The notes below the pieces were generated by a model. It was not told the DNA's origin. It worked only from the letters and a program-made list of their open reading frames with translations, and ran no database searches. A stretch of DNA of 5,591 bases from an uncultured archaeon (GTDB taxonomy: Archaea; Thermoproteota; Nitrososphaeria; Nitrososphaerales; CALBXV01): NCBI GenBank assembly GCA_937890045.1, contig CALBXV010000423.1, positions 1-5,591 of the forward strand, given 5' to 3'. This document shows, piece after piece, positions 1 to 4,952 of the stretch. Position numbers and translations under genes: made by a program. Positions within the stretch are counted from its first letter, which is position 1, and each line of letters starts with the position of its first letter.

Positions 1-1
1 T

Positions 2-475
2 GTTGGATTAGTGGCAAGAGCTTTTGGAGCAAGTGAAATCTTATATGTTGAAACTGAACAAAAAGTAAAAAACAGCATAGATGATGTAACAAAGCGTTTT
101 GGAGGGGAATTAAATGTTAAAATAATAAAAAATTGGAGGCAAATAATAAAAAACTGGAAAAAAAATGGGGGAATAGTAATACAGTTAACAATGTATGGAT
201 TAAATATTTCTAATATAATTGGTAAGATAAGAAAATTAAATAAAGATATTTTACTAATAATAGGGAGTAGAAAAGTGCCTGGAGAAATTTATTATTTAAG
301 TGACTATAATATTGCAATTGGAAATCAACCCCATTCAGAAATATCAGCTTTAGCAATATTTCTTGATAAATTATTTAGTGGTAAAGAGCTTAAAAAAGAG
401 TTTTCTAAGAGAAAAATAGAAATAATTCCATCGAGATATAAAAAAGAGGTTCAGGAATTAAAAAATGAGTGTTGA
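2..475 (+). CDS. trm56: tRNA (cytidine-56 2'-O)-methyltransferase Trm56, 5'-truncated by window edge
   Basis: Archaeal SPOUT-class enzyme that uses SAM to 2'-O-methylate C56 in the T-loop of tRNA. The frame is open from base 2 and reads VGLVARAFGA at its visible start. The GTG at 11 is an internal valine codon, not a start, because this stretch matches the family core that lies about 20 residues after the true N-terminus, so only about 20 residues are missing. Family marks seen: the ARAFGA segment, an LTMYGL motif, the KVPGEIYYLSDYN segment, and IGNQPHSEISALAIFLDKL, which forms the SAM-binding trefoil-knot region. The tail (LKKEF, then KIEIIPSR) also follows the Pyrococcus protein as I remember it. 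The stop overlaps the start of tfe by 11 bases, so the two are probably co-transcribed. Recognition is firm. The upstream start is outside the window. Confidence 0.93.
   Translation, partial: VGLVARAFGASEILYVETEQKVKNSIDDVTKRFGGELNVKIIKNWRQIIKNWKKNGGIVIQLTMYGLNISNIIGKIRKLNKDILLIIGSRKVPGEIYYLSDYNIAIGNQPHSEISALAIFLDKLFSGKELKKEFSKRKIEIIPSRYKKEVQELKNEC
453..456 (+). promoter_or_regulatory. Ribosome binding site for tfe
   Basis: AGGA lies 8 bases before the tfe ATG at 465, inside the end of trm56. A second purine-rich match, GAGGT at 446-450, lies further upstream. The position supports translation of tfe from an internal site on a trm56-tfe message. Confidence 0.45.
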
Positions 476-1241
476 ATATGATTATGATGATGGATTTATT
501 AGATTATGTAATCTAATAGGTGGAGAAGAATATACAAAAATATCTAAGGCTTTACTAAATAATCCAAATTCAACAGATGAAGAAATAGCTGGCGGTACAG
601 GATTAAAAGTAAATATTGTTAGAAAAGCATTATATGATTTGTTTGGTAGATCATTAATAACTGGAATAAGAGTTCGTGATCTTAACAGAGGTTGGTTTGT
701 ATACAAATGGAAAGCAGATACTGAACATTCAGAGATTTATTTAACTAATCAGAAAGAAAAAACATTAAAAAAATTACGTCAAAAAATTGAATATTACAGC
801 TCAAACGATTTTTATAAATGTGATAATCCAACGTGTGAAACTATAACTTTTCAAGAAGCATTAGACCAGTTCTTTAAATGCCCATCTTGTGGGAATAATA
901 TGAATGCTATAGAAAAAAATACATTACTAAAAACTTTAAATTGGAAAACAGATCAAATTGCTATAGAATTAATAAAACAAATTGAATCGGATAAAAAGAA
1001 AAAAGAAGCTGCAGAATTAAAAAAATTAGAATTAGAAAGAATAGAAAAAGAAGAAGAAGAAAGAAAAAAAATAGAAATAGCTGAATTAAAAAAAGCCAAA
1101 CTAAAGAAAAAGGCGGAAAAAGTAAAGGAGCAAAAGAGAAAAGCAGAAGACAAAAAGAAAAAAATAAAAGAACAAAAGAGAAAAGCAGAAGACAAAAAGA
1201 AAAAAATAAAAAAAAATGATGCAAAAAAGACCAAAAAATAA
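465..1241 (+). CDS. tfe: Transcription initiation factor TFE (TFIIE alpha-like) with lysine-rich C-terminal extension
   Basis: TFE assists TBP/TFB-dependent initiation by helping RNA polymerase open the promoter. Residues about 10-85 form the N-terminal winged-helix domain (FIRLCNLIGG, then a helix-turn-helix-like stretch with IAGGTGLKVNIVRKALYDL, then a wing with GWFVYKWK). A linker helix (about 90-112) leads to a zinc ribbon with Cys119, Cys124, Cys139 and Cys142. Archaeal TFE usually ends not far beyond the ribbon. Here an extra tail of about 85 residues (175-258) is almost entirely Lys, Glu, Ala and Arg, probably a long charged helix. It contains a perfect 14-residue tandem repeat at residues 222-235 and 236-249, starting EQKRKAEDKK. 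The tail could bind nucleic acid or a polymerase partner, but that is inference. The ATG at 465 overlaps trm56 and has an AGGA 8 bases upstream. The core assignment is firm; the tail has no known role that I can name. Confidence 0.93.
   Translation: MSVEYDYDDGFIRLCNLIGGEEYTKISKALLNNPNSTDEEIAGGTGLKVNIVRKALYDLFGRSLITGIRVRDLNRGWFVYKWKADTEHSEIYLTNQKEKTLKKLRQKIEYYSSNDFYKCDNPTCETITFQEALDQFFKCPSCGNNMNAIEKNTLLKTLNWKTDQIAIELIKQIESDKKKKEAAELKKLELERIEKEEEERKKIEIAELKKAKLKKKAEKVKEQKRKAEDKKKKIKEQKRKAEDKKKKIKKNDAKKTKK
1131..1214 (+). repeat. 42-base in-frame tandem duplication in the tfe tail
   Basis: Two adjacent 42-base units (1131-1172 and 1173-1214) differ at a single base: G at 1170 against A at 1212. 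They encode the repeated 14-residue block of the lysine-rich TFE tail. The unit is a multiple of three, so the frame is kept. Near identity in an A-rich stretch suggests a recent slippage or unequal-exchange event. Confidence 0.9.
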
Positions 1242-1262
1242 TATTTTAAAAAACTAAAACAG

Positions 1263-1276
1263 AATATTTTAAAAAC
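1263..1276 (+). promoter_or_regulatory. Probable TATA box of the initiator tRNA gene
   Basis: An AATATTTTAAAAAC element is centred about 28 bases before the first tRNA base, the usual archaeal TATA spacing. The same 13-base core (AATATTTTAAAAA) occurs once more at 1240-1252, beginning in the tfe stop codon. Another AT run at 1281-1290 is too close to the tRNA to be its TATA box. This is inferred from position and composition only. The 56-base gap between tfe and the tRNA holds nothing else that I can see. Confidence 0.4.
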
Positions 1277-1337
1277 AGTAATATATAATATCTAAATAGC
1301 GGGGTGGGGAAGCCAGGTTTATCCCGGCGGGCTCATA

Positions 1338-1365
1338 AGAATCTGAGATAATTAGATTTTGAGAT
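1338..1365 (+). other. tRNA intron 1 (28 nt, canonical position 37/38)
   Basis: A textbook bulge-helix-bulge. The outer helix is the anticodon stem (1327-1331 with 1367-1371). The 4-bp central helix pairs CTCA (1332-1335) with TGAG (1360-1363). The two 3-nt bulges are TAA (1336-1338) and ATA (1364-1366). The inner helix pairs GAATCT (1339-1344) with AGATTT (1354-1359), with one G-U pair, around a 9-nt loop. Cutting after the second base of each bulge removes exactly these 28 nt and restores the CTCATAA loop. The tRNA splicing endonuclease (EndA family) would be the processing enzyme. Confidence 0.93.
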
Positions 1366-1380
1366 ACCCGCAGAACGGTG

Positions 1381-1411
1381 TCTCGATAATTATATTAATT
1401 ACGAGCTGTAA
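1381..1411 (+). other. tRNA intron 2 (31 nt, noncanonical position 52/53 in the T-stem)
   Basis: The T-stem reads GGTG before and G after this insert; removing it gives GGTGG, which pairs with CCACT (1420-1424). The insert has its own bulge-helix-bulge. The central helix pairs ACGG (1375-1378) with CTGT (1406-1409), including one G-U. The bulges are TGT (1379-1381) and AAG (1410-1412). The inner hairpin has CTCG/CGAG, a bulged A at 1386, and TAATTA/TAATTA closing a TAT loop. Cleavage after the second base of each bulge gives exactly this 31-nt intron. The outer helix is very weak, so this is a relaxed motif that needs a broad-specificity splicing endonuclease. Confidence 0.9.
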
Positions 1412-1432
1412 GTTCAAATCCACTCCCCGCTA

Positions 1433-1453
1433 TTATTTAATAAATTAAAAAAT
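1433..1453. terminator. Possible shared T-rich terminator between tRNA and tiaS
   Basis: The 12-base gap and the tiaS stop region are AT only. Read on the minus strand there is a run of six T (1447-1452) at the tiaS stop. Read on the plus strand there is only a broken T-rich stretch. Archaeal termination typically uses short T runs, so this is a reasonable but weak call. Confidence 0.3.
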
Positions 1454-2767
1454 ATTCCAGTTTTTACAAATAGTATTATTATAAAACTGTTTTTCTAATC
1501 CATATCTATGTAATGGTTTAGTTAAATGTCGTTGAGAACCGAGAGGGGGTAAATAAAGTTTATTTATAATATTTCGATTAATTTTTTCTATAATTTTAAT
1601 AGCTTTAGGGTATACAATTTTACAATGAACGCAACGAAATGGTTGATTTTTACCTTGAGATTTCAATCTTTTTTGACAGGAAGTGCAAAATGGATTTGAT
1701 AAGAAGATGCAATCCTTTAATTTTAAAATTTCTATATATTCAATATTTACTGTATGTATTAAATCACGTTTTTTAGACCGTATAGCTCCACCAATTTTTA
1801 TATAATCACCAATTTCTAAATTTAAAGAAATTTTACGTAGATTTTGAGCTTGTTGATAAACTACACAATTCAGTTTAATATTATTTTTTTCGATTAAAAA
1901 ATATATATGCCCACCAGAAAATATTTTAGGTTTAGAAATTATAGACCCAGAAAAAAATCCACATGAATGCTGATGAATGTTATTTTTATTAAATTCATTA
2001 AATAGATGTGCATTAGTACCTTGATTTGTTCTATATATTACATAAGAATCAAGTAATTCATTAATATCTAACATTTTATAACTTGAATATACATATTCAC
2101 AACTTTCTCCTCGAATTCCACAAAAAACTGGATCAGGACTATTAGGAGTAATAAGAATGCGGTTATTATCATAATCATAATTACTAAAAGTTTTTTTCTG
2201 CATTTTTTTATCCATATTTATTACTGATGAAGAAGAAATATTTCGCTCAGTTCCCAAATTTTTTGTTTTTCTATAAGATAAAAGTTCATAAGTATAATCA
2301 TTATTCAAGGTATTTCCAATAGCTGCAAGTGCTCCTATTAAACCTTGACCAGTACCATATTTTTTAAAACAGATATCATAATCATCAAGTAATTTAATTG
2401 CAGTATGAACTTTAACTATTTTAGACATGCATGTTTTTGAAAATAAGGTAATTTTATCAGGTATTTCATTAGCAACTAACATAATTATTCCAGGATTAGC
2501 AAATCCATCAATATATTCGGAGTTTTTTTCAACAATATTACATATTATATTAAAAATTGTTTTTGGAGAAGAATGTTTAAATCTTAAAGCGACAGCAGCA
2601 TTACCTTTAGTTTTCCATGGAACATTAGGATTTAAACGTATTAAGTTCGGATAATCAATAAATTCTGCTTTAAGTTGTAATAATTTTTTTATTATTAAAC
2701 TACTAATATATGTAGTACAACCATGTTGTTTTGAATCAGTGTCGTCTATACCAATATGTAAAATCAA
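1445..2767 (-). CDS. tiaS: tRNA(Ile2) 2-agmatinylcytidine synthetase TiaS
   Basis: TiaS uses ATP and agmatine to convert the wobble C34 of tRNA-Ile(CAU) to agmatidine, so that it reads AUA and not AUG. At 440 aa it is close to the family's usual length of about 420. Seen in order: the N-terminal HIGIDDTDS signature (4-11); RLNPNVPWKTKGNAAVALR (44-62); a GTGQGLIGALAAIGN segment (138-152); an OB-fold-like stretch (about 282-347, with IFSGGHIYF); a zinc ribbon with Cys361, Cys364, Cys379 and Cys382; and a basic C-terminus with GSQRHLTKPLHRYG (410-423). The start is TTG: an in-frame TAG lies just upstream and an AGGA lies 7 bases before the TTG. The gene follows the RAM-domain gene by 9 bases, so the two are probably translationally linked. 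The assignment is firm. Confidence 0.95.
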   Translation of the reverse strand: MILHIGIDDTDSKQHGCTTYISSLIIKKLLQLKAEFIDYPNLIRLNPNVPWKTKGNAAVALRFKHSSPKTIFNIICNIVEKNSEYIDGFANPGIIMLVANEIPDKITLFSKTCMSKIVKVHTAIKLLDDYDICFKKYGTGQGLIGALAAIGNTLNNDYTYELLSYRKTKNLGTERNISSSSVINMDKKMQKKTFSNYDYDNNRILITPNSPDPVFCGIRGESCEYVYSSYKMLDINELLDSYVIYRTNQGTNAHLFNEFNKNNIHQHSCGFFSGSIISKPKIFSGGHIYFLIEKNNIKLNCVVYQQAQNLRKISLNLEIGDYIKIGGAIRSKKRDLIHTVNIEYIEILKLKDCIFLSNPFCTSCQKRLKSQGKNQPFRCVHCKIVYPKAIKIIEKINRNIINKLYLPPLGSQRHLTKPLHRYGLEKQFYNNTICKNWNIF

Positions 2768-2774
2768 ATGTTTT

Positions 2775-2778
2775 TCCT
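2775..2778 (-). promoter_or_regulatory. Ribosome binding site fixing the tiaS TTG start
   Basis: On the minus strand AGGA overlaps the TAG stop of the upstream RAM-domain gene and lies 7 bases before the TTG at 2767-2765. No other usable start exists between the in-frame stop and the conserved IGIDDTDS motif, so the site and the TTG support each other. Confidence 0.55.
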
Positions 2779-3010
2779 AATTTTCAATAATAATCATAGT
2801 TAATGTTGAACGAACATGATTAATTCGTCTAATATTATATGAGATAATATTTTTAACTTCTTCCATTGTTTTTGCTTCAATTTTAACAACTAGATCATAA
2901 ACGCCATATACACTATCTACATTAGTAACACATTCAATTTTGTTTAATTGTTCAATAATGTACTTTTCTGAATCTAATTCTGCATTTATTAACACAAAAG
3001 CTACTGGCAT
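2777..3010 (-). CDS. Stand-alone Lrp/AsnC-type ligand-binding (RAM) domain protein
   Basis: A 77-residue protein that is all RAM domain with no helix-turn-helix. It starts with a beta strand (VAFVLINAE), then a helix (EKYIIEQLNKI), then the family signature around VYGVYDLVVKIEA (residues 34-46, with the conserved Gly-x-Tyr-Asp), then a second helix (MEEVKNII) and the closing strands (RSTLTMIII). In Lrp/AsnC regulators this beta-alpha-beta fold binds amino acids or other small effectors and forms ring oligomers. Without a DNA-binding domain it may sense a ligand and act through a full-length partner; this is inference. Stand-alone copies are common in archaea. It precedes tiaS by 9 bases and probably shares its message. 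The ATG at 3010-3008 is the natural start. The ligand cannot be told from sequence. Confidence 0.88.
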   Translation of the reverse strand: MPVAFVLINAELDSEKYIIEQLNKIECVTNVDSVYGVYDLVVKIEAKTMEEVKNIISYNIRRINHVRSTLTMIIIEN

Positions 3011-3032
3011 ACTAGTAAGTAATAGACAAAAA

Positions 3033-3046
3033 TATTAATTAAATAT
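3033..3046 (-). promoter_or_regulatory. Possible TATA box for the RAM-domain/tiaS unit
   Basis: On the minus strand a TTTAATTAATA stretch is centred about 28-30 bases before the ATG at 3010, which fits a leaderless archaeal transcript. It overlaps the present stop codon of the HNH gene, though not the stop that gene would have without its 14-base duplication. AT richness makes chance matches easy. Confidence 0.35.
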
Positions 3047-3592
3047 TATGTAACAAATTCTTGAAATAATAATAAACTTTCTTCTATATTTTTTTATCAA
3101 GCAACCGTTTTTTGATATATTTGTTTTGATATATTTGAGTAAATAAGTTGCTCCACCAATTTGTTCAACATTTGCTTTTTTTCTAATTTCTTCTAGGGAT
3201 GGAAATGTATTCGAAATTTTCCAAAGTTCTATTGCTGAAATTGCAAGTTTGAAATGTTGGTTTATATCCCTAGTTCCTTTTTTGGATGCGGCGCGATTAC
3301 AAGAAAAACAAATGACCTCTAAATTATCTACATGGTGGTCAGTTGCATCACCATTTTTATGATTAAACGATAATCGCATCTGACTGCTACACTTATTGCA
3401 TCTGAAATCTGCATCAATCAGTTTGCTCCATAAATCCTTAGTCTCTGGTGCTGCATTTCCAAAGGTAGTTTGTCTATTCCAGTTTTGTTTAGTTGCAGGG
3501 GGTGGAGGTGGGGAAACCAAATTCAGAATTGCATTGATTGCATCAGTTTCACTTACATCTAGCAAATCCATAATTTCTGATAACTTCAACAT
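3035..3592 (-). CDS. HNH-endonuclease-like protein, probably with frameshifted C-terminus
   Basis: A 185-residue protein. Residues 60-106 look like an HNH/treble-clef nuclease: Cys65-x2-Cys68, then FNHKNGD with His78, then DNLEVICFSCN with Asn90, Cys95 and Cys98. Asn99 sits where the last His of HNH would be, so this is an HNN-type variant, which is common in the family. A short N-terminal helical part (1-26) is joined by a PPPPP linker (28-32). Residues 110-156 are helical and unassigned. The C-terminal 29 residues are read in a shifted frame after a 14-base tandem duplication. By hand count bases 3241-3540 are about 39% G+C, against about 23% for a sampled tiaS line, which suggests transfer. 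It lies between coaBC (28 bases upstream) and the RAM gene (24 bases downstream). Its natural target is unknown; it could be a homing-type or defence nuclease, or non-catalytic. The start ATG at 3592 is clear. Confidence 0.75.
   Translation of the reverse strand: MLKLSEIMDLLDVSETDAINAILNLVSPPPPPATKQNWNRQTTFGNAAPETKDLWSKLIDADFRCNKCSSQMRLSFNHKNGDATDHHVDNLEVICFSCNRAASKKGTRDINQHFKLAISAIELWKISNTFPSLEEIRKKANVEQIGGATYLLKYIKTNISKNGCLIKKYRRKFIIISRICYIIFN
3110..3137 (-). repeat. Perfect 14-base tandem duplication causing a frameshift in the HNH gene
   Basis: TTTTGATATATTTG (plus strand) occurs at 3110-3123 and again directly at 3124-3137. Fourteen is not a multiple of three. With one copy removed, the minus-strand frame reads ...LLKYIKKRLLDKKI and stops at TAG (3086-3084), giving a 164-residue protein. 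With both copies it runs on to TAA at 3037-3035 through an AT-rich, non-coding-looking stretch. Confidence 0.92.
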
Positions 3593-3616
3593 TGTTTATT
3601 AAAACCTTTCATTACT

Positions 3617-3630
3617 TCATTTATGTATTA
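3617..3630 (-). promoter_or_regulatory. Possible TATA-like element upstream of the HNH gene
   Basis: On the minus strand TAATACATAAATG lies about 25-38 bases before the HNH ATG, overlapping the coaBC stop. It could let the HNH gene be transcribed on its own, but the match is loose and read-through from coaBC is equally possible. Confidence 0.22.
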
Positions 3631-4862
3631 TTAAAGATATAATCTAGAATTTTTGTGGCAATAGAATATTTACTCATAATTGGTAAATTACTAATATGAC
3701 CATGTTTATCATATAAATATACTTTATTTTTATTTGATTGAAATCCAAGACCTTTTTTTCCAACATCGTTAATTACTACTAAATCCGCTTGTGATTCTTG
3801 CATTAGAAGTTTTGCTTCATCAATTAATTTATTTTTACTTAGATTATATTCAGCTTTAAATACTACAAGATATATATCTTTAGAAATTTGTTTTATCATA
3901 TTTACAACTTTAGGAGTAGTCCGTAATTTTATAGATAACTCATTATTGTTTCTTGTCTTAATTTTCTGTTCATATTTTTCATTTGGAGTATAATCAGTTG
4001 GCGCGCCTGCAGAGATAAATATATCACATCCAGAAGTTTTGATTAAATCACTAAGAACTAATTGTAAATTTTCGGTAGTGTCAACAGAAATTTTCTTAAA
4101 TTTTTCATTAGTTACATTTACATTATAACCATACACTAATGTAACATTAGCACCTCTCATTTTAGCTTCTTTTGCTAATTCTAATCCTGTTTTACCTGAA
4201 CTTTTATTTGAAATAATACGAATAGGATCAATATATTCAATTGTAGGTCCAGCTGTAATAATAATATTTTTATCTAGAAATTTTTTATTATTAAATTGAT
4301 TAATAACGTGTTCTAATAATTCATCAATTGGAATAATTTTAGCTTTATCTTCTTCTATATATGGTAAAAGAAATTTAACTTTTAACTGTATAAGTTTACT
4401 AATATTTTCTTTAACAATAATATTATTATACATTGGTTGATGCATAGCAGGTGCAATAAATATTGGAATGTTAGAACCCATAGCGGTAACTGCTATGGAG
4501 GTAATTGGTGTATCATTAATTCCACTAGCAATTTTACCAATAGTATTTGCTGTTGCTGGATAAATAATTATAAGATCAACTTTGTTATCCCAATTACCTG
4601 CAAGTTGAATATGCTCAGTTTTTCCAGTTAATTTAGTTACTGGAGAATTACCAGTGGCCCATTTTAATATATTTGGATGTATAATATTTTTAGCAGATTT
4701 TGACATGATAGGATAAACTTCAGCACCATGCCGAATTAGTTCTCTAGCTAATTCAACAGATTTTATAGAAGCAACGCTACCACATACACATAACGCTATT
4801 CTTTTACCAAGTAATTGATTACTGGTACTTCCTTTAATATCCTTTAATAAATCACGTGACAT
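3621..4862 (-). CDS. coaBC: Bifunctional phosphopantothenoylcysteine decarboxylase / phosphopantothenate-cysteine ligase CoaBC
   Basis: Catalyses two coenzyme A steps: joining 4'-phosphopantothenate to cysteine (nucleotide-dependent), then flavin-dependent decarboxylation to 4'-phosphopantetheine. Numbering is from the ATG at 4862 (413 aa, usual family length). The CoaC half (about 18-180) shows CGSVASIKS (27-35), the catalytic His84 in EHIQLAG, PATANTIGKIASGINDTP (102-119) and PAMHQPMY (138-145). The CoaB half (about 198-413) shows TAGPTIEYIDPIR followed by ISNKSSGKTG, SAGAPTDYTP (284-293) followed by a Lys-rich segment, and KGLGFQSNKN (370-379). In PAMHQPMY a His stands where bacterial enzymes have the Asn of PxMNxxMW, and the bacterial LACG clamp motif is absent. 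Both are features I associate with archaeal versions. A longer reading from 4967 adds 35 AT-encoded residues and is rejected. The gene is divergent from the ATP synthase genes. Confidence 0.94.
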   Translation of the reverse strand: MSRDLLKDIKGSTSNQLLGKRIALCVCGSVASIKSVELARELIRHGAEVYPIMSKSAKNIIHPNILKWATGNSPVTKLTGKTEHIQLAGNWDNKVDLIIIYPATANTIGKIASGINDTPITSIAVTAMGSNIPIFIAPAMHQPMYNNIIVKENISKLIQLKVKFLLPYIEEDKAKIIPIDELLEHVINQFNNKKFLDKNIIITAGPTIEYIDPIRIISNKSSGKTGLELAKEAKMRGANVTLVYGYNVNVTNEKFKKISVDTTENLQLVLSDLIKTSGCDIFISAGAPTDYTPNEKYEQKIKTRNNNELSIKLRTTPKVVNMIKQISKDIYLVVFKAEYNLSKNKLIDEAKLLMQESQADLVVINDVGKKGLGFQSNKNKVYLYDKHGHISNLPIMSKYSIATKILDYIFNNT

Positions 4863-4892
4863 TGTAAACTCAATACAGTTACTCTTTACTAA

Positions 4893-4901
4893 TTTAATAT
4901 A
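4893..4901 (-). promoter_or_regulatory. Probable TATA box of coaBC
   Basis: On the minus strand TATATTAAA ends 30 bases before the ATG at 4862, which would give a short or nearly absent leader, typical of archaeal genes. It supports the 4862 start, because a start at 4967 would place this box inside the gene. Confidence 0.45.
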
Positions 4902-4915
4902 ATATAATAATAAAA

Positions 4916-4939
4916 ACTTAATTATCTTATTAGTTAAGT
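4916..4939. repeat. Inverted repeat in the divergent coaBC / ATP synthase promoter region
   Basis: ACTTAATTA (4916-4924) and TAGTTAAGT (4931-4939) form 9-base arms with one mismatch around a 6-base spacer. The arrangement and place would suit a dimeric regulator, but such dyads also arise by chance in DNA this AT-rich. Confidence 0.35.
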
Positions 4940-4952
4940 AAATATTATAAAA

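Larger units (their letters stand above)
1298..1432 (+). tRNA. Initiator tRNA-Met (anticodon CAT) with two introns
   Basis: After removing two introns (1338-1365 and 1381-1411) a 76-base cloverleaf forms. The acceptor stem is 1298-1304 with 1425-1431, fully paired and starting with an A1-U72 pair. The D-stem is GGG/CCC. The anticodon stem is GCGGG/CCCGC with loop CTCATAA (CAT at 1334-1336). The variable loop is AGAAC. The T-stem is GGTGG/CCACT with loop TTCAAAT, and the discriminator is A at 1432. A1-U72 plus three consecutive G-C pairs at 29-31/39-41 mark it as the archaeal initiator rather than elongator Met or the TiaS substrate Ile2. The 3' CCA is not encoded, so it must be added by nucleotidyltransferase. 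The gene converges on tiaS, 12 bases away. The structure was folded by hand and is very consistent. Confidence 0.95.

Noticed and set aside
1131..1214. The tandem 42-base units as the beginning of a CRISPR array or minisatellite.
   Set aside because: The units are directly adjacent without spacers, in frame and inside the tfe coding sequence. There are only two.
953..1234. Long minus-strand reading frames opposite the tfe tail, rich in Phe, Leu and Ser and looking like membrane proteins.
   Set aside because: They are mirror images of the A-rich lysine codons of tfe (complement TTT/TTC/CTT). They have no conserved motif or start context of their own.
1298..1432. That the CAT-anticodon tRNA is tRNA-Ile2, the substrate of the neighbouring TiaS, or elongator Met.
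   Set aside because: The A1-U72 pair and the GGG/CCC run in the anticodon stem are archaeal initiator hallmarks, and the whole spliced sequence resembles known archaeal initiators.
2427..2654. Plus-strand frames inside tiaS (2427-2654), the HNH gene (3396-3602) and coaBC (4437-4631), and a minus-strand frame inside tfe (482-706).
   Set aside because: Each lies wholly or almost wholly opposite a well-recognised gene and shows no family signature.
3011..3620. HNH gene as cargo of an insertion sequence or a group I/II intron.
   Set aside because: I found no terminal inverted repeats, target duplications or intron core around it, and the flanking genes are intact.
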